A stretch of 64,000 nt of DNA from Pseudomonas sp. Tri1 (GTDB taxonomy: Bacteria > Pseudomonadota > Gammaproteobacteria > Pseudomonadales > Pseudomonadaceae): the NCBI RefSeq assembly GCF_017968885.1, contig NZ_CP072913.1, positions 5,558,501 through 5,622,500 on the forward strand, written 5' to 3'. The notes under the pieces were generated by a model that saw only the letters and a list, made by a program, of their open reading frames with translations, did not search any database and was not told the origin of the DNA. Below, piece after piece: positions 29,593 through 38,615 of this stretch. Position 1 is the stretch's first letter; each line of letters starts with the position of its first letter. Both the position numbers and the translations under genes were made by a program.

Positions 29593-31275
29593 TTAAAGCG
29601 TCGAGAGGAAGGTGCTGTTGTTGCTCTGCCATTCGGTGATGTCAACGCGGATACGCTTCTTGTCGAGTTTGCCGACGCTGGTCTTGGGAATTTCCGTAAC
29701 AAGAGCGATCTGACTCGGGATCGCCCACTTGCTCAGGTGCCCCAGCTCGACGAACGGCTTGAGGTGTTCCTTGAGCTCACGAGCCCCGATCTGGTGCCCT
29801 TCGCGAATCACCAGCAAGGCAAATGGCCGCTCGCCCCACTGCGGATCGGGAATACCCACCACTGCTACTTCACGTACCGCCACGTGCCGGCTGATGAGGT
29901 CTTCGAGGTCCAGGGAGGAGACCCATTCGCCACCGGTCTTGATCACGTCCTTGATGCGATCGCGGATGTCGATAAAGCCCATGTTGTCCAGCGTGGCGAC
30001 GTCACCGGTGTGCAGCCAGCCCCCGGCCCAGAGCTCGGCGCCCTTCTGCGGCTCGTTGAAATAACCCTCGGTGAGCCACGGCGCACGCAGCACCAGTTCG
30101 CCCTGGGTCTCGCCGTCGGCGGGCAGGAAACGGCCCTCGGCGTCGACGATCGCCGCCTCCACCAACGGCCCCGGCACGCCAGCCTTGATCCGATAGGTAG
30201 TGCGTTCGTCTTCGCTGCCGGCCATCAGTTCGTCGTTGAGGTGAGCGCAGGACACCAGCGGGCCGGTTTCCGACATGCCATAGGCGGCAGTGAGCTGGAT
30301 CCCCTTGGCCTTGGCCGCTTCGTACAGGCTGCGGTTCAGGGCGCTGCCGCCGATGACGATTTTCCAGCCACCGAAATCGGTGTCCTGGGCACCCTTGGCG
30401 TTGAGGACCATTTGCAGGATGGTCGGGACGCAATGGGAAAAGGTGACCTTTTCCTTGCGCCACAGCTGCACCAGGAACTCGGGATCGTAGCGGCCGGGAT
30501 AGACCTGCTTGAGCCCGAGCATGGTCGCCACGTAGGGCAAACCCCAGGCGTGTACATGGAACATCGGCGTGATCGGCATGTACACGTCGTTGGTGCCCAG
30601 CAGGCGCACGCTGTCGATGGACCCCATGATCGTCGCCACGCCCATGGTGTGCAGCACCAGTTGCCGATGGGTGAAATACACGCCCTTGGGGTTACCCGTG
30701 GTGCCGGTGGTGTAGAACGTGGTGGCGACGGAGTTTTCGTCGAAATCCTGGAAATCGTAGACGGGGCTGGCAGCGGCGAGCAGTTGTTCGTATTCGCCCA
30801 CCAGGTTCGGCAGGTCGGCGGTTTTTTCCGGCAGGTCGGTCAGCAGCAGGGTCTTCTGCACCGTGGTCAGGTGCCCGGCGATTGCCTGGTACAAACCGAG
30901 GAACTCGCTGTTGACCAGCACGAAGCGGTCCTCGGCGTGGTTCATGGTGTAGACGATCTGCTCCGGTGACAGGCGCACGTTGATGGTATGAATCACCGCG
31001 CCGATCATCGGGATCGCGAACATGCATTCCAGGTAACGATGGCTGTCCCAGTCCATCACCGCCACGGTATCACCGGCCTTGACCCCAGCCTCGGTCAGCA
31101 CATTGGCCAGCCGCGCGACCCGTTCGATCAGCGTTGGATAGCTGTAGCGCAACTGGTCACGGTAGATGATCTCGCGGGTTTTCTCGTAGCGCGCCCCGGA
31201 CATCAGCAGCCGCTTGATCAGCAGCGGGTATTGATAAGCGCCTTCGGCTGGAGGAATAACGCGAGTCTGCAACAT
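29593..31275 (-). CDS. Acyl-CoA ligase (fatty-acid AMP-forming)
   Basis: Activates a carboxylic acid to its CoA thioester through an acyl-AMP. 560 residues from ATG 31275, preceded by AAGGGA. ANL signatures: P-loop TTFYTTGTTGNPKGV (about 175-190), TAAYGMSETGP, GWLHTGDVATLDNMGFIDIRDR, and the C-terminal KTSVGKLDKKRIR with the catalytic Lys. It resembles medium/long-chain AlkK/FadD-type enzymes. Upstream of DUF1302-DUF1329 in the same direction; two strong palindromes precede it. Confidence 0.93.
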   Translation of the reverse strand: MLQTRVIPPAEGAYQYPLLIKRLLMSGARYEKTREIIYRDQLRYSYPTLIERVARLANVLTEAGVKAGDTVAVMDWDSHRYLECMFAIPMIGAVIHTINVRLSPEQIVYTMNHAEDRFVLVNSEFLGLYQAIAGHLTTVQKTLLLTDLPEKTADLPNLVGEYEQLLAAASPVYDFQDFDENSVATTFYTTGTTGNPKGVYFTHRQLVLHTMGVATIMGSIDSVRLLGTNDVYMPITPMFHVHAWGLPYVATMLGLKQVYPGRYDPEFLVQLWRKEKVTFSHCVPTILQMVLNAKGAQDTDFGGWKIVIGGSALNRSLYEAAKAKGIQLTAAYGMSETGPLVSCAHLNDELMAGSEDERTTYRIKAGVPGPLVEAAIVDAEGRFLPADGETQGELVLRAPWLTEGYFNEPQKGAELWAGGWLHTGDVATLDNMGFIDIRDRIKDVIKTGGEWVSSLDLEDLISRHVAVREVAVVGIPDPQWGERPFALLVIREGHQIGARELKEHLKPFVELGHLSKWAIPSQIALVTEIPKTSVGKLDKKRIRVDITEWQSNNSTFLSTL

Positions 31276-31314
31276 AAGAGTCCCTTTTCTGACTGCACGG
31301 TCTTGGCTGGAGTG

Positions 31315-31332
31315 AAGCACTCTAGAGTGCTT
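31315..31332. promoter_or_regulatory. 18-bp perfect palindrome before the acyl-CoA ligase
   Basis: AAGCACTCTAGAGTGCTT is exactly self-complementary and lies 40 bases upstream of the ligase ATG, where an operator would sit. A possible half-site CTCTAAAGTG occurs at 29438-29447 before the DUF1302 gene. The binding protein is unknown. Confidence 0.5.
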
Positions 31333-31339
31333 ATACACG

Positions 31340-31369
31340 GATCAAATCAGCCAAAGGAATGATTTGATC
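31340..31369. promoter_or_regulatory. Inverted repeat GATCAAATCA-N10-TGATTTGATC
   Basis: Perfect 10-bp arms with a 10-base spacer. No T-run follows on either strand, so an operator is more likely than a terminator. Lies between lysE and the ligase, close to the 18-bp palindrome. Confidence 0.45.
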
Positions 31370-31419
31370 AGCGTGCAAATACTAGCCTTGAGCCATCCCC
31401 GTGCAGCGATGGGGCCCCG

Positions 31420-32049
31420 TCAGTGCATCTCGGTAAACGCCAGCTTCACGCCGATAGCCACCAGTACCGCACCCATGGTCCGGTCGAACCAATGGCCCAT
31501 GCGGGCAAAGCCGGCGCGCACCCGCTGCTGGCTGAACAACATGGCCACCAGGCAGAACCAGGCCGCCGTCGCAACCGCCAGGTACACGCCGTAACCGGCC
31601 TGGATCGCCAGGGGTGTGTGAGGGTTGATCACCACGGTGAACAGCGAGAGGAAGAACAGCGTGGCCTTGGGGTTCAGGCCATTGGTGACAAAGCCCGAGG
31701 TGAACGCGCCGCGGGCGGTACGTTCGCCAACCTCCTGGTGCAGGTTGTCTGCCGTCGGCTTGGCCGGTTGCGCGCGCAACGCCTTGAAGCCGATGTACAG
31801 CAGGTAGGCCGCAGCGGCCCATTTCAACGCGTTGAACAACACGATCGATTGGGACACGATCAGGCCGATACCCAGCAGCGAATACCCCACGTGCAGGAAG
31901 ATCGCCGTGCCGACGCCCAGCGCCGTCCAGGTCCCGGCACGTCGGCCATGGGTCACGCTTTCACGCACCACCACGGCAAAGTCCGGGCCGGGACTGGCGA
32001 CGGCCAGCAGGTGGATCAGGGCGACGGTGAGGAATTCGGCGAGGTACAT
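31420..32049 (-). CDS. LysE/RhtB-family amino-acid exporter
   Basis: 209 residues, five to six membrane helices. The N-terminal AVASPGPDFAVVVRES (ASPGPD) signature and GFVTNGLNPKATLFFLSLF are typical of LysE/RhtB efflux proteins. AAGGAG precedes the ATG at 32049. Likely exports an amino acid or homoserine-lactone-like compound; substrate unknown. Divergent from the 2-hydroxyacid dehydrogenase. Confidence 0.92.
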   Translation of the reverse strand: MYLAEFLTVALIHLLAVASPGPDFAVVVRESVTHGRRAGTWTALGVGTAIFLHVGYSLLGIGLIVSQSIVLFNALKWAAAAYLLYIGFKALRAQPAKPTADNLHQEVGERTARGAFTSGFVTNGLNPKATLFFLSLFTVVINPHTPLAIQAGYGVYLAVATAAWFCLVAMLFSQQRVRAGFARMGHWFDRTMGAVLVAIGVKLAFTEMH

Positions 32050-32194
32050 GGGGGGCTCCTTGGCTGACTCAATCTTGAAACGAACATCAATTCCTGGGGC
32101 AAATGGACCCCAACATTCGAGCCCGACCGACCACAGTCCATCTGATAGGCTCGCCACATTACGCTTTCGATTCTTCAGATAAAAGGTACAGCTG

Positions 32195-33160
32195 ATGACG
32201 AATACCGCCCGCGCAGTTTTCCTCGACCACCCTTCCCTGGACCTTGGCGATCTAGACCTGGCCCCGTTGCGCAATTGCTTCGGCGAACTGCAGTTGTTTG
32301 CCCGGACCACACCGGATCAGGTGACCGAACGGCTCAAGGGCGCCACAGTGGCGATCACCAACAAAGTCGTGATCGACGCGGCTGCGATGGCCGCCAGCCC
32401 TGAGCTGAAACTGATCCTGATCAGCGCCACCGGCACCAACAATGTCGACCTGGTCGCCGCCCGCCAACACGGCATTACGGTGTGCAATTGCCAGGGCTAC
32501 GGCACGCCGTCGGTGGCCCAGCACACAATCATGTTGCTGCTGAACCTCGCGACGCGCCTGGCCGACTATCAGAAAGCCGTGGGCGAAGGTCGTTGGCAAC
32601 AGGCCTCGCAGTTCTGCCTGCTGGACTATCCGATTGTCGAACTGCAAGGCAAAACCCTTGGCTTGCTGGGGCATGGCGAACTGGGCAGCGCCGTCGCGCG
32701 ATTGGCCGAAGCCTTTGGCATGCGCGTGCTGCTGGGGCAGGTTCCCGGGCGCCCTGCCCGCCCTGACCGCGTGCCGCTGGAGCAACTGCTGCCGCAAGTC
32801 GATGCGCTGACCCTGCATTGCCCACTCAACGAACACACCCGACACTTCATCGGTGCCCGGGAATTGGCGCTGCTCAAACCCGGCGCCTTTGTGGTCAACA
32901 CCGCCCGTGGCGGCCTGATCGACGAACAGGCCCTGGCCGAGGCACTGCGCAACGGCCATCTGGGCGGCGCAGCCACCGACGTGCTGAGCGTGGAGCCGCC
33001 GACCCTGGGCAACCCGTTGCTGGCCGCCGACATTCCCCGACTGATCGTCACGCCCCACAACGCCTGGGGCAGCCGCGAGGCGCGGCAACGGATCGTCGGT
33101 CAACTGACCGAAAACGCCCAGGGCTTTTTCAGCGCTGCAGCGCGGCGGGTCGTCAGTTGA
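32195..33160 (+). CDS. D-2-hydroxyacid dehydrogenase (glycerate dehydrogenase-like)
   Basis: NAD(P)H enzyme of the D-isomer 2-hydroxyacid family, 321 residues. Rossmann loop LGLLGHGELGSAVA (GHGxxG), the catalytic Arg in VNTARGGLIDE, Glu in VLSVEPP and His in VTPHNAWGS are all present. Overall pattern fits hydroxypyruvate/glycerate dehydrogenase (HprA-like), but substrate class cannot be fixed from motifs. rsmC starts 33 bases downstream in the same direction. Confidence 0.9.
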   Translation: MTNTARAVFLDHPSLDLGDLDLAPLRNCFGELQLFARTTPDQVTERLKGATVAITNKVVIDAAAMAASPELKLILISATGTNNVDLVAARQHGITVCNCQGYGTPSVAQHTIMLLLNLATRLADYQKAVGEGRWQQASQFCLLDYPIVELQGKTLGLLGHGELGSAVARLAEAFGMRVLLGQVPGRPARPDRVPLEQLLPQVDALTLHCPLNEHTRHFIGARELALLKPGAFVVNTARGGLIDEQALAEALRNGHLGGAATDVLSVEPPTLGNPLLAADIPRLIVTPHNAWGSREARQRIVGQLTENAQGFFSAAARRVVS

Positions 33161-33193
33161 TAAACTGCCGCACTTTTTTTCAAGGAGCAGACC

Positions 33194-34192
33194 ATGGATC
33201 CGCGCAGTGAAGTACTGCTTCGTCAGGCCGAGTTATTCCAGGGTTCGGTCTTGCTGGCCGGCCTGCCCGCCGACGATCTGCTCGGTCGCCTGCCCGAGGC
33301 CCATGGCTGGTGCTGGCACGCCGGCGATCAGGCGGCGCTGGACGCCCGTTTTCCCGAGCGCAGCCAGTTTGGCGTGAACGTCCCAGAGCGTGGGTTCGAC
33401 ACCGCCGTGGTGTTCCTGCCCAAGGCCAAGGACCTGACCGATTACATCCTCAATGCCGTGGCCGCGCGCCTGGCCGGGCGCGAGGTGTACCTGGTGGGGG
33501 AAAAACGGAGCGGCATCGAGGGCGCGTCCAAGCAACTCAACCCGTTCGGCAAGCCGCGCAAGCTCGACAGCGCACGGCATTGCCAGTTATGGCAGGTCAC
33601 CGTCGCCGATGCGCCCGAGGCCAAGCCGCTGGAAAGCCTGGCCCAAACCTACGAGTTGCCCCTGGCCGAAGGCCCACTGAAGGTCATCAGCCTGCCGGGG
33701 GTGTTCAGCCATGGCCGCCTGGATCGCGGCAGTGCACTGCTGTTGGAGCACCTGGATAAACTGCCCAGCGGCCATTTGCTGGACTTCGGTTGCGGGGCTG
33801 GCGTACTGGGGGCGGCGGTCAAGCGGCGCTACCCGCACAACACTGTGACGCTGCTGGATGTGGACGCGTTCGCCGCCGCCAGCAGCCGCCTGACCCTGGC
33901 CGCCAACGGCCTGGAAGCCGAGGTGCTGACCGGCGACGGTATCGACGCCGCACCGATGGGCTTGAGTGCGATCCTGAGCAACCCACCGTTTCATGTCGGC
34001 GTGCACACCGATTACCAGGCCACGGAAAACCTGTTGCGAAAAGCGGCCAAACATCTGAAAAACGGCGGCGAACTGCGATTGGTGGCGAACAGCTTCCTCA
34101 AGTACCAGCCTCTGATCGAGGAGCATTTGGGCGTGTGTGCGATCAAGGCCGAGGGTCAGGGTTTTCGTATCTACCGAGCCAAGCGCGGCTGA
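33194..34192 (+). CDS. rsmC: 16S rRNA (guanine1207-N2)-methyltransferase RsmC
   Basis: 332 residues with the duplicated methyltransferase architecture: a degenerate N-terminal half and a C-terminal SAM-binding half with [15 protein letters not shown] (about 195-209) and the catalytic [18 protein letters not shown] lies 8 bases before the ATG. Modifies G1207 in helix 34 of 16S rRNA (family knowledge). Confidence 0.95.
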   Translation: MDPRSEVLLRQAELFQGSVLLAGLPADDLLGRLPEAHGWCWHAGDQAALDARFPERSQFGVNVPERGFDTAVVFLPKAKDLTDYILNAVAARLAGREVYLVGEKRSGIEGASKQLNPFGKPRKLDSARHCQLWQVTVADAPEAKPLESLAQTYELPLAEGPLKVISLPGVFSHGRLDRGSALLLEHLDKLPSGHLLDFGCGAGVLGAAVKRRYPHNTVTLLDVDAFAAASSRLTLAANGLEAEVLTGDGIDAAPMGLSAILSNPPFHVGVHTDYQATENLLRKAAKHLKNGGELRLVANSFLKYQPLIEEHLGVCAIKAEGQGFRIYRAKRG

Positions 34193-34235
34193 CGTTTTTT
34201 AAGCAACAGCACTTGCCCAATCGGATTTGCCTAGG

Positions 34236-34440
34236 CAGAATCCGCTCCGTCCTAGGGGAGTAGTCTCCCGCGAGCGCCATGCTCGCCCGGCATACGTCAA
34301 CATACTTGGTCAGCAGACCATGGCGTATGCGGCCCAAGCGTCCACACAGATGGCCGCTGGGTTTGACAAGACCTATGACACGCACACCTTACCCGGGGCG
34401 GGAAGGCTGTACGTGTCATAGCCGTGTCGACCCGCCCCTT
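34236..34440 (+). promoter_or_regulatory. yybP-ykoY manganese riboswitch
   Basis: The core GGGGAGTAG (34255-34263), then CGCGAGCG-CCAT-GCTCGCCCGGCATACGTCAACATAC as separated segments, and the distal GACAAGACCTATGACACG (34365-34382) reproduce the yybP-ykoY aptamer. At its end GGGGCGGG (34395-34402) pairs with CCCGCCCC (34431-34438), just before the AGGA ribosome site of the next gene, suggesting translational gating. Mn2+ is the known ligand of this class, and the downstream UPF0016 protein is a known target. Confidence 0.9.
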
Positions 34441-34453
34441 TAGGAATCACCTG

Positions 34454-35038
34454 ATGCTGGACTCTCTCCTCGTACCTACCGCTATCGTTGCGCTGGCCGA
34501 AATCGGCGACAAGACGCAATTGCTCGCGCTCATCCTTGCGGCTCGCTTTCGCAAACCCTGGCCGATCATTGCCGGCATCGTTGCCGCGACCCTGGCCAAC
34601 CATGCCGCAGCCGGGGCGGTGGGGGCCTGGGTCAGCGGGTTTTTCTCCAACGCGGTCTTGCACTGGATCCTGGCAGCAAGCTTCACGGCCACCGCGCTAT
34701 GGACCCTGGTCCCGGACAAGCTGGACGACGAAGAAGCCAATACGGCGCGCAAGTTCGGCCCCTTCGTCACCACGCTGATTGCGTTCTTCCTCGCGGAAAT
34801 CGGCGACAAGACCCAGATCGCCACGGTGATGCTCGCCGCGCAATACCCGGAGCTGTGGCTGGTGATCATTGGCACCACCGTGGGCATGCTGATTGCCAAC
34901 GTGCCGGTAGTACTGGCGGGCAATTTCGCCGCCGAGAAGCTGCCCCTGACGCTGATCCGCCGCCTGGCCGCCTCGGCATTTTTCGTCCTGGCAATCGTGG
35001 CGGTGTACAAGGCGATGCAGAGCAGTGGGTGGGTTTGA
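34454..35038 (+). CDS. UPF0016/GDT1-family manganese exporter
   Basis: 194 residues, six membrane helices in two homologous halves, each carrying the signature E-x-G-D-K-T/S (AEIGDKTQLLAL and AEIGDKTQIATV). This is the TMEM165/GDT1 (MneA-like) cation exporter family. ATG at 34454 with AGGA 8 bases upstream. The riboswitch upstream makes Mn2+ detoxification the natural role. Confidence 0.93.
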   Translation: MLDSLLVPTAIVALAEIGDKTQLLALILAARFRKPWPIIAGIVAATLANHAAAGAVGAWVSGFFSNAVLHWILAASFTATALWTLVPDKLDDEEANTARKFGPFVTTLIAFFLAEIGDKTQIATVMLAAQYPELWLVIIGTTVGMLIANVPVVLAGNFAAEKLPLTLIRRLAASAFFVLAIVAVYKAMQSSGWV

Positions 35039-35058
35039 TCTGATACCGCGTTATCGTT

Positions 35059-35151
35059 CATCGCGAGCAAGCTCGCTCCCACAGGGGCTGCGGGTGTTCA
35101 CAGAGTTGTGTTCACTGCGGAGCTCTGTGGGAGCGAGCTTGCTCGCGATGA
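35059..35151. repeat. REPIN
   Basis: CATCGCGAGCAAGCTCGCTC and GAGCGAGCTTGCTCGCGATG, between two convergent genes. Confidence 0.9.
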
Positions 35152-35179
35152 GGCCTGCCGCCTCACCGCAGGGTGAAGC

Positions 35180-35995
35180 TTACTTCTTGGCCTGCTGATA
35201 AAGCGGCATCACCTTTGGAATCGCCGCCTGCAACGAAGCGATCCGGCTGCTCGACGAAGGGTGAGTGCTCATGAACTCCGGTGGCGCCCCTTCCGATGCC
35301 TTGCTCATCTTGTTCCACAAGGTGATCGCGGCATTCGGGTCGTAACCGGCCCGGGCGGCCAGTTCAAGGCCGATCAGGTCGGCTTCGTTCTCGTTGCCGC
35401 GGCTGTTGGGCAGGGTCATGCCGTAGTTGGCAACGGTGTCGGCCAACGCCAGGCTATCCTGGCCCAGGCCGAACAAGGCACCGGCGCCCTGCTTGGCCAT
35501 CTCGATGCCATAGGCCTTGGACATCGCCTCACGACCATGCTCACGCAGGGCGTGGGCGATTTCATGGCCCATGATCGCCGCGATTTCAGCGTCAGTCAGC
35601 TTAAGCTGGTCGATCAAGCCAGTGTAAAACATGATCTTGCCGCCAGGACCACAGTTGGCGTTGAGCTCGTCGCTCTTGATCAGGTTCACTTCCCAGTTCC
35701 ATTGCGCCGAATCCGGACGGAATATCGGGGCCTGGGCAATCAGCCGGTCAGCGATGACCTGGATACGCTTGGCATCGCTACTGGTCTTGTCCAGCACACC
35801 CTTGGCGCTCGCCTCGCCCATGGTCTTCTGATAGGACTGCGCATACATCTGGTTGACCTCATCAGTCGACAGCATGCTGAACATGTACTGTTTGCGCTCA
35901 ACGCCCACGGCCCCACCGCTGGTGGTGTTGACCGACTGGCAACCGGCAAGCAGCAACCCTGCGCTCAATGCACTCACCATCAAAATCTTGTTCAT
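35180..35995 (-). CDS. M48-family metallopeptidase lipoprotein
   Basis: 271 residues; lipobox LLAGC (C19) suggests outer-membrane anchoring. Zinc motif H144-E-I-A-H148 with the third ligand Glu in NENEADLIGLELA (about 205). Similar to LoiP/YcaL-type Zn proteases that process misfolded outer-membrane proteins; the native substrate is unknown. TAGAAGCTCCC region upstream has AGGGAG near the ATG. Confidence 0.92.
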   Translation of the reverse strand: MNKILMVSALSAGLLLAGCQSVNTTSGGAVGVERKQYMFSMLSTDEVNQMYAQSYQKTMGEASAKGVLDKTSSDAKRIQVIADRLIAQAPIFRPDSAQWNWEVNLIKSDELNANCGPGGKIMFYTGLIDQLKLTDAEIAAIMGHEIAHALREHGREAMSKAYGIEMAKQGAGALFGLGQDSLALADTVANYGMTLPNSRGNENEADLIGLELAARAGYDPNAAITLWNKMSKASEGAPPEFMSTHPSSSSRIASLQAAIPKVMPLYQQAKK

Positions 35996-36212
35996 TTAGA
36001 AGCTCCCTGGAAACGTGGGCGTATCCTAGGCGGTGATTTGTATCCGCGCCAGATACACAGCAGTCAGGGACTGCATTTTTTTGCGACAAATCCACCCAGT
36101 CCATTTACGACACCGACAAAGCCAAAACAGTCATCCGACGAACAACGCCTCATGCTCAGCTGTAGAAACGCCGATACAGGCTCCAGACGTCATTTCCGCG
36201 TCCGGAGCCCTT

Positions 36213-38351
36213 ATGAAATTCAAATCGATCCAGTCTTCCGTGGCCGCCCTGGCCGGTGCCATCGTGCTCAGCGTGGTCGGCGCTCTGGTGCTATACGCGC
36301 TGTTTGCCGGCGCCCGCACCCAGGACATGGTGCAACAGCGGACCAAGGCGCAGTTCGAGCAGCTCATCGAGCAACGCCTCAGCGCACTGGCCCGCACCCA
36401 GGCCAGCCTGATCCAACGGGAGCTGGAGGCGCCGCTGTTGCTCGCCCGTGGCCTGGCCACCAGCAATGCCTTGATGGGCATGAACGGTAAGGATGGCAAC
36501 CCGCAACTGAAGGTGCCCCGCGAGCAGATGATCAGCCTGCTGCGCGAAACCGTGGTGCGCAATCCGAAGATCCTCGGCGCCTACATCGCCTGGGAGCCGA
36601 ACGCCATCGACCACGACGACGCCAGTTATGTGAACAGCCAGGTGTTGGGCATGGAAACCAACGGGCGCTTCCTGCCGTGGTGGTTTCGCAATCAGGACGG
36701 CACCCTGGGCCTGGAAAAACTCGCCGACGTGACCGACCAGAAACTGCTCTCCACCGGCATCCGCGCCAGCGAGTACTACCTGTGCTCCCAGGACAGCAAG
36801 AAAGCCTGTGTGATCGACCCGGCGCCCTACCGCGTCGGCGACACCATGACCATGCTCGCCTCGTTCATCGAGCCGATCATGATCGATGGCAAGTTCCAAG
36901 GCATCGTCGGGGCCGACCTGTCGGTGAACTTCATCCAGGACATGCTCGTTGCCGCTGACGGCAAGCTGTACGGCGGTGCTGGGGAAATGGCCCTGCTCTC
37001 CAGTAATAACCGGCTGGTGGCCTTTACCAAGGACCCGAGCAAACTGGGGGAAAAGGCCAGCGACCTGCTCGACACCAGCGAGTTGGATAACCTGGCCAAA
37101 CTCGGCGTCGGCGAAGTGCGTTACGACATCGATGAAGAGCACGGGCATATCGAGGTGTACATGCCGTTTGGCATCGGCGAGACCACCGCCCGCTGGACGC
37201 TGATGCTGCAACTGCCACTGAATGCGGTGATGGCCGACCTGCAGGCGTTGCAGCAGGACCTTGACCATCAGCGCCAGGCCGACATCTTTGGCATGGCGAT
37301 GGTGGGCCTGGTGATTGCCGGTATCGGCCTGCTGGTGATCTGGCTGGTGGGCCACGGCATTGCCCGACCGCTCAAGCAAATGGTGGCGATGCTCGATGAC
37401 ATCGCCCAGGGCGAAGGCGACCTGACCCGCCGTCTGGTGAGCGACCGCGCCGACGAACTGGGCGCGATTGCCAGGGGCTTCAACACCTTTCTGAGCAAGT
37501 TGCAGGGGATGATTACCCAGGTAGTGACCTCGGTGCAGAGCGTCAGTGACTCGTCCGAGCACACCGCCGACATCGCGATCCGCACCAACCAGGGCGTGCA
37601 CAAGCAGATGTCGGAGATCGATCAGGTCGCCACCGCCGTCCACGAAATGACCGCCACCGCCCAGGACGTGGCCCGCAACGCGACCCAGGCTGCCCAGGCC
37701 GCCAGTCACGCCGACCAGGCCGCCAGCCAGGGCATGCAGATCGTGCGGGATACCTCCACCTCCATCGGTGCCCTGGCCGTGGAGATCGGCAAGGCCGTCG
37801 GCGTGGTGCAGACCCTGGCCAAGGACAGCGAGAACATCAACGCAATCCTCACCGCCATCCGCGGGATCGCCGAACAGACCAATCTGCTGGCCCTCAACGC
37901 CGCCATCGAAGCCGCCCGGGCCGGTGAACAGGGGCGTGGTTTTGCGGTGGTCGCCGACGAAGTGCGCAACCTGGCACAAAAGACCCAGCAAGCCACGGAA
38001 GAAATCCAGTCGATGATCCAGCAACTGCAACAAGGCACCCGCGATGTGGTGCGGGTAATGGAAGACAGCCAGCAGCGCACCGATGAAAGCGTGCAGCACG
38101 CGGCGAAAGCGGCCCAGGCCCTGGAAACCATCACTCAGGCGGTGTCGGTAATCAACGACATGAACACCCAGATAGCCAGCGCCGCCGAGGAACAAAGCGC
38201 CGTGGCCGATGACATCAACCGTAACGTGATCAACATCGGGCAAGTGGCGAACGAAGTGGCGAGCGGCGCCGACGAGTCCAGCGCCGCCAGTGCCGGGTTG
38301 ACCAAATTGGCGGAGCAGCAGCGACGGTTGATCAATCAGTTCAGGGTCTGA
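36213..38351 (+). CDS. Methyl-accepting chemotaxis protein with dCache sensor
   Basis: 712-residue chemoreceptor: membrane helix 1 (about 10-33), periplasmic double-Cache domain (about 40-345), membrane helix 2 (about 355-375), HAMP (about 376-430), and a signalling domain with the hairpin tip [37 protein letters not shown] in split form. The sensor segment [17 protein letters not shown] resembles McpU/TlpQ-type polyamine/histamine receptors of pseudomonads, but ligand assignment is tentative. GGAG precedes the ATG; monocistronic, followed by a REPIN cluster. Confidence 0.93.
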   Translation: MKFKSIQSSVAALAGAIVLSVVGALVLYALFAGARTQDMVQQRTKAQFEQLIEQRLSALARTQASLIQRELEAPLLLARGLATSNALMGMNGKDGNPQLKVPREQMISLLRETVVRNPKILGAYIAWEPNAIDHDDASYVNSQVLGMETNGRFLPWWFRNQDGTLGLEKLADVTDQKLLSTGIRASEYYLCSQDSKKACVIDPAPYRVGDTMTMLASFIEPIMIDGKFQGIVGADLSVNFIQDMLVAADGKLYGGAGEMALLSSNNRLVAFTKDPSKLGEKASDLLDTSELDNLAKLGVGEVRYDIDEEHGHIEVYMPFGIGETTARWTLMLQLPLNAVMADLQALQQDLDHQRQADIFGMAMVGLVIAGIGLLVIWLVGHGIARPLKQMVAMLDDIAQGEGDLTRRLVSDRADELGAIARGFNTFLSKLQGMITQVVTSVQSVSDSSEHTADIAIRTNQGVHKQMSEIDQVATAVHEMTATAQDVARNATQAAQAASHADQAASQGMQIVRDTSTSIGALAVEIGKAVGVVQTLAKDSENINAILTAIRGIAEQTNLLALNAAIEAARAGEQGRGFAVVADEVRNLAQKTQQATEEIQSMIQQLQQGTRDVVRVMEDSQQRTDESVQHAAKAAQALETITQAVSVINDMNTQIASAAEEQSAVADDINRNVINIGQVANEVASGADESSAASAGLTKLAEQQRRLINQFRV

Positions 38352-38362
38352 TCCAAGGGCCC

Positions 38363-38457
38363 CATCGCGAGCAAGCTCGCTCCCACAGGGATCTACGGTG
38401 TACCTAGACTTTGTGAACACCCCCAGCCCACTGTGGGAGCGAGCTTGCTCGCGATGA
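38363..38457. repeat. REPIN, first of a tandem pair
   Basis: Inverted REP arms around ATCTACGGTGTACCTAGACT and following bases. The same unit recurs 134 bases on at 38499. Confidence 0.92.
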
Positions 38458-38498
38458 GGGCGTGTCAGGCAATCTGGCTTTGTCTGGTCGACCGCTTT

Positions 38499-38591
38499 CG
38501 CGAGCAAGCTCGCTCCCACAGGGGATCTACGGTGTACCTAGACTTTGTGAACACCCGCAGCCCACTGTGGGAGCGAGCTTGCTCGCGATGA
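38499..38591. repeat. REPIN, second of a tandem pair
   Basis: Almost identical to 38363-38457, including the non-REP interior (one C/G difference and one extra G seen). Indicates recent tandem duplication of a whole REPIN. Confidence 0.92.
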
Positions 38592-38615
38592 GGGCCAGCA
38601 CAGGCGCCTCAACAC

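Noticed and set aside
36291..38519. 742-codon minus-strand open frame
   Set aside because: Antisense to the chemoreceptor and runs through a REPIN; low-complexity Gly/His/Val-rich.
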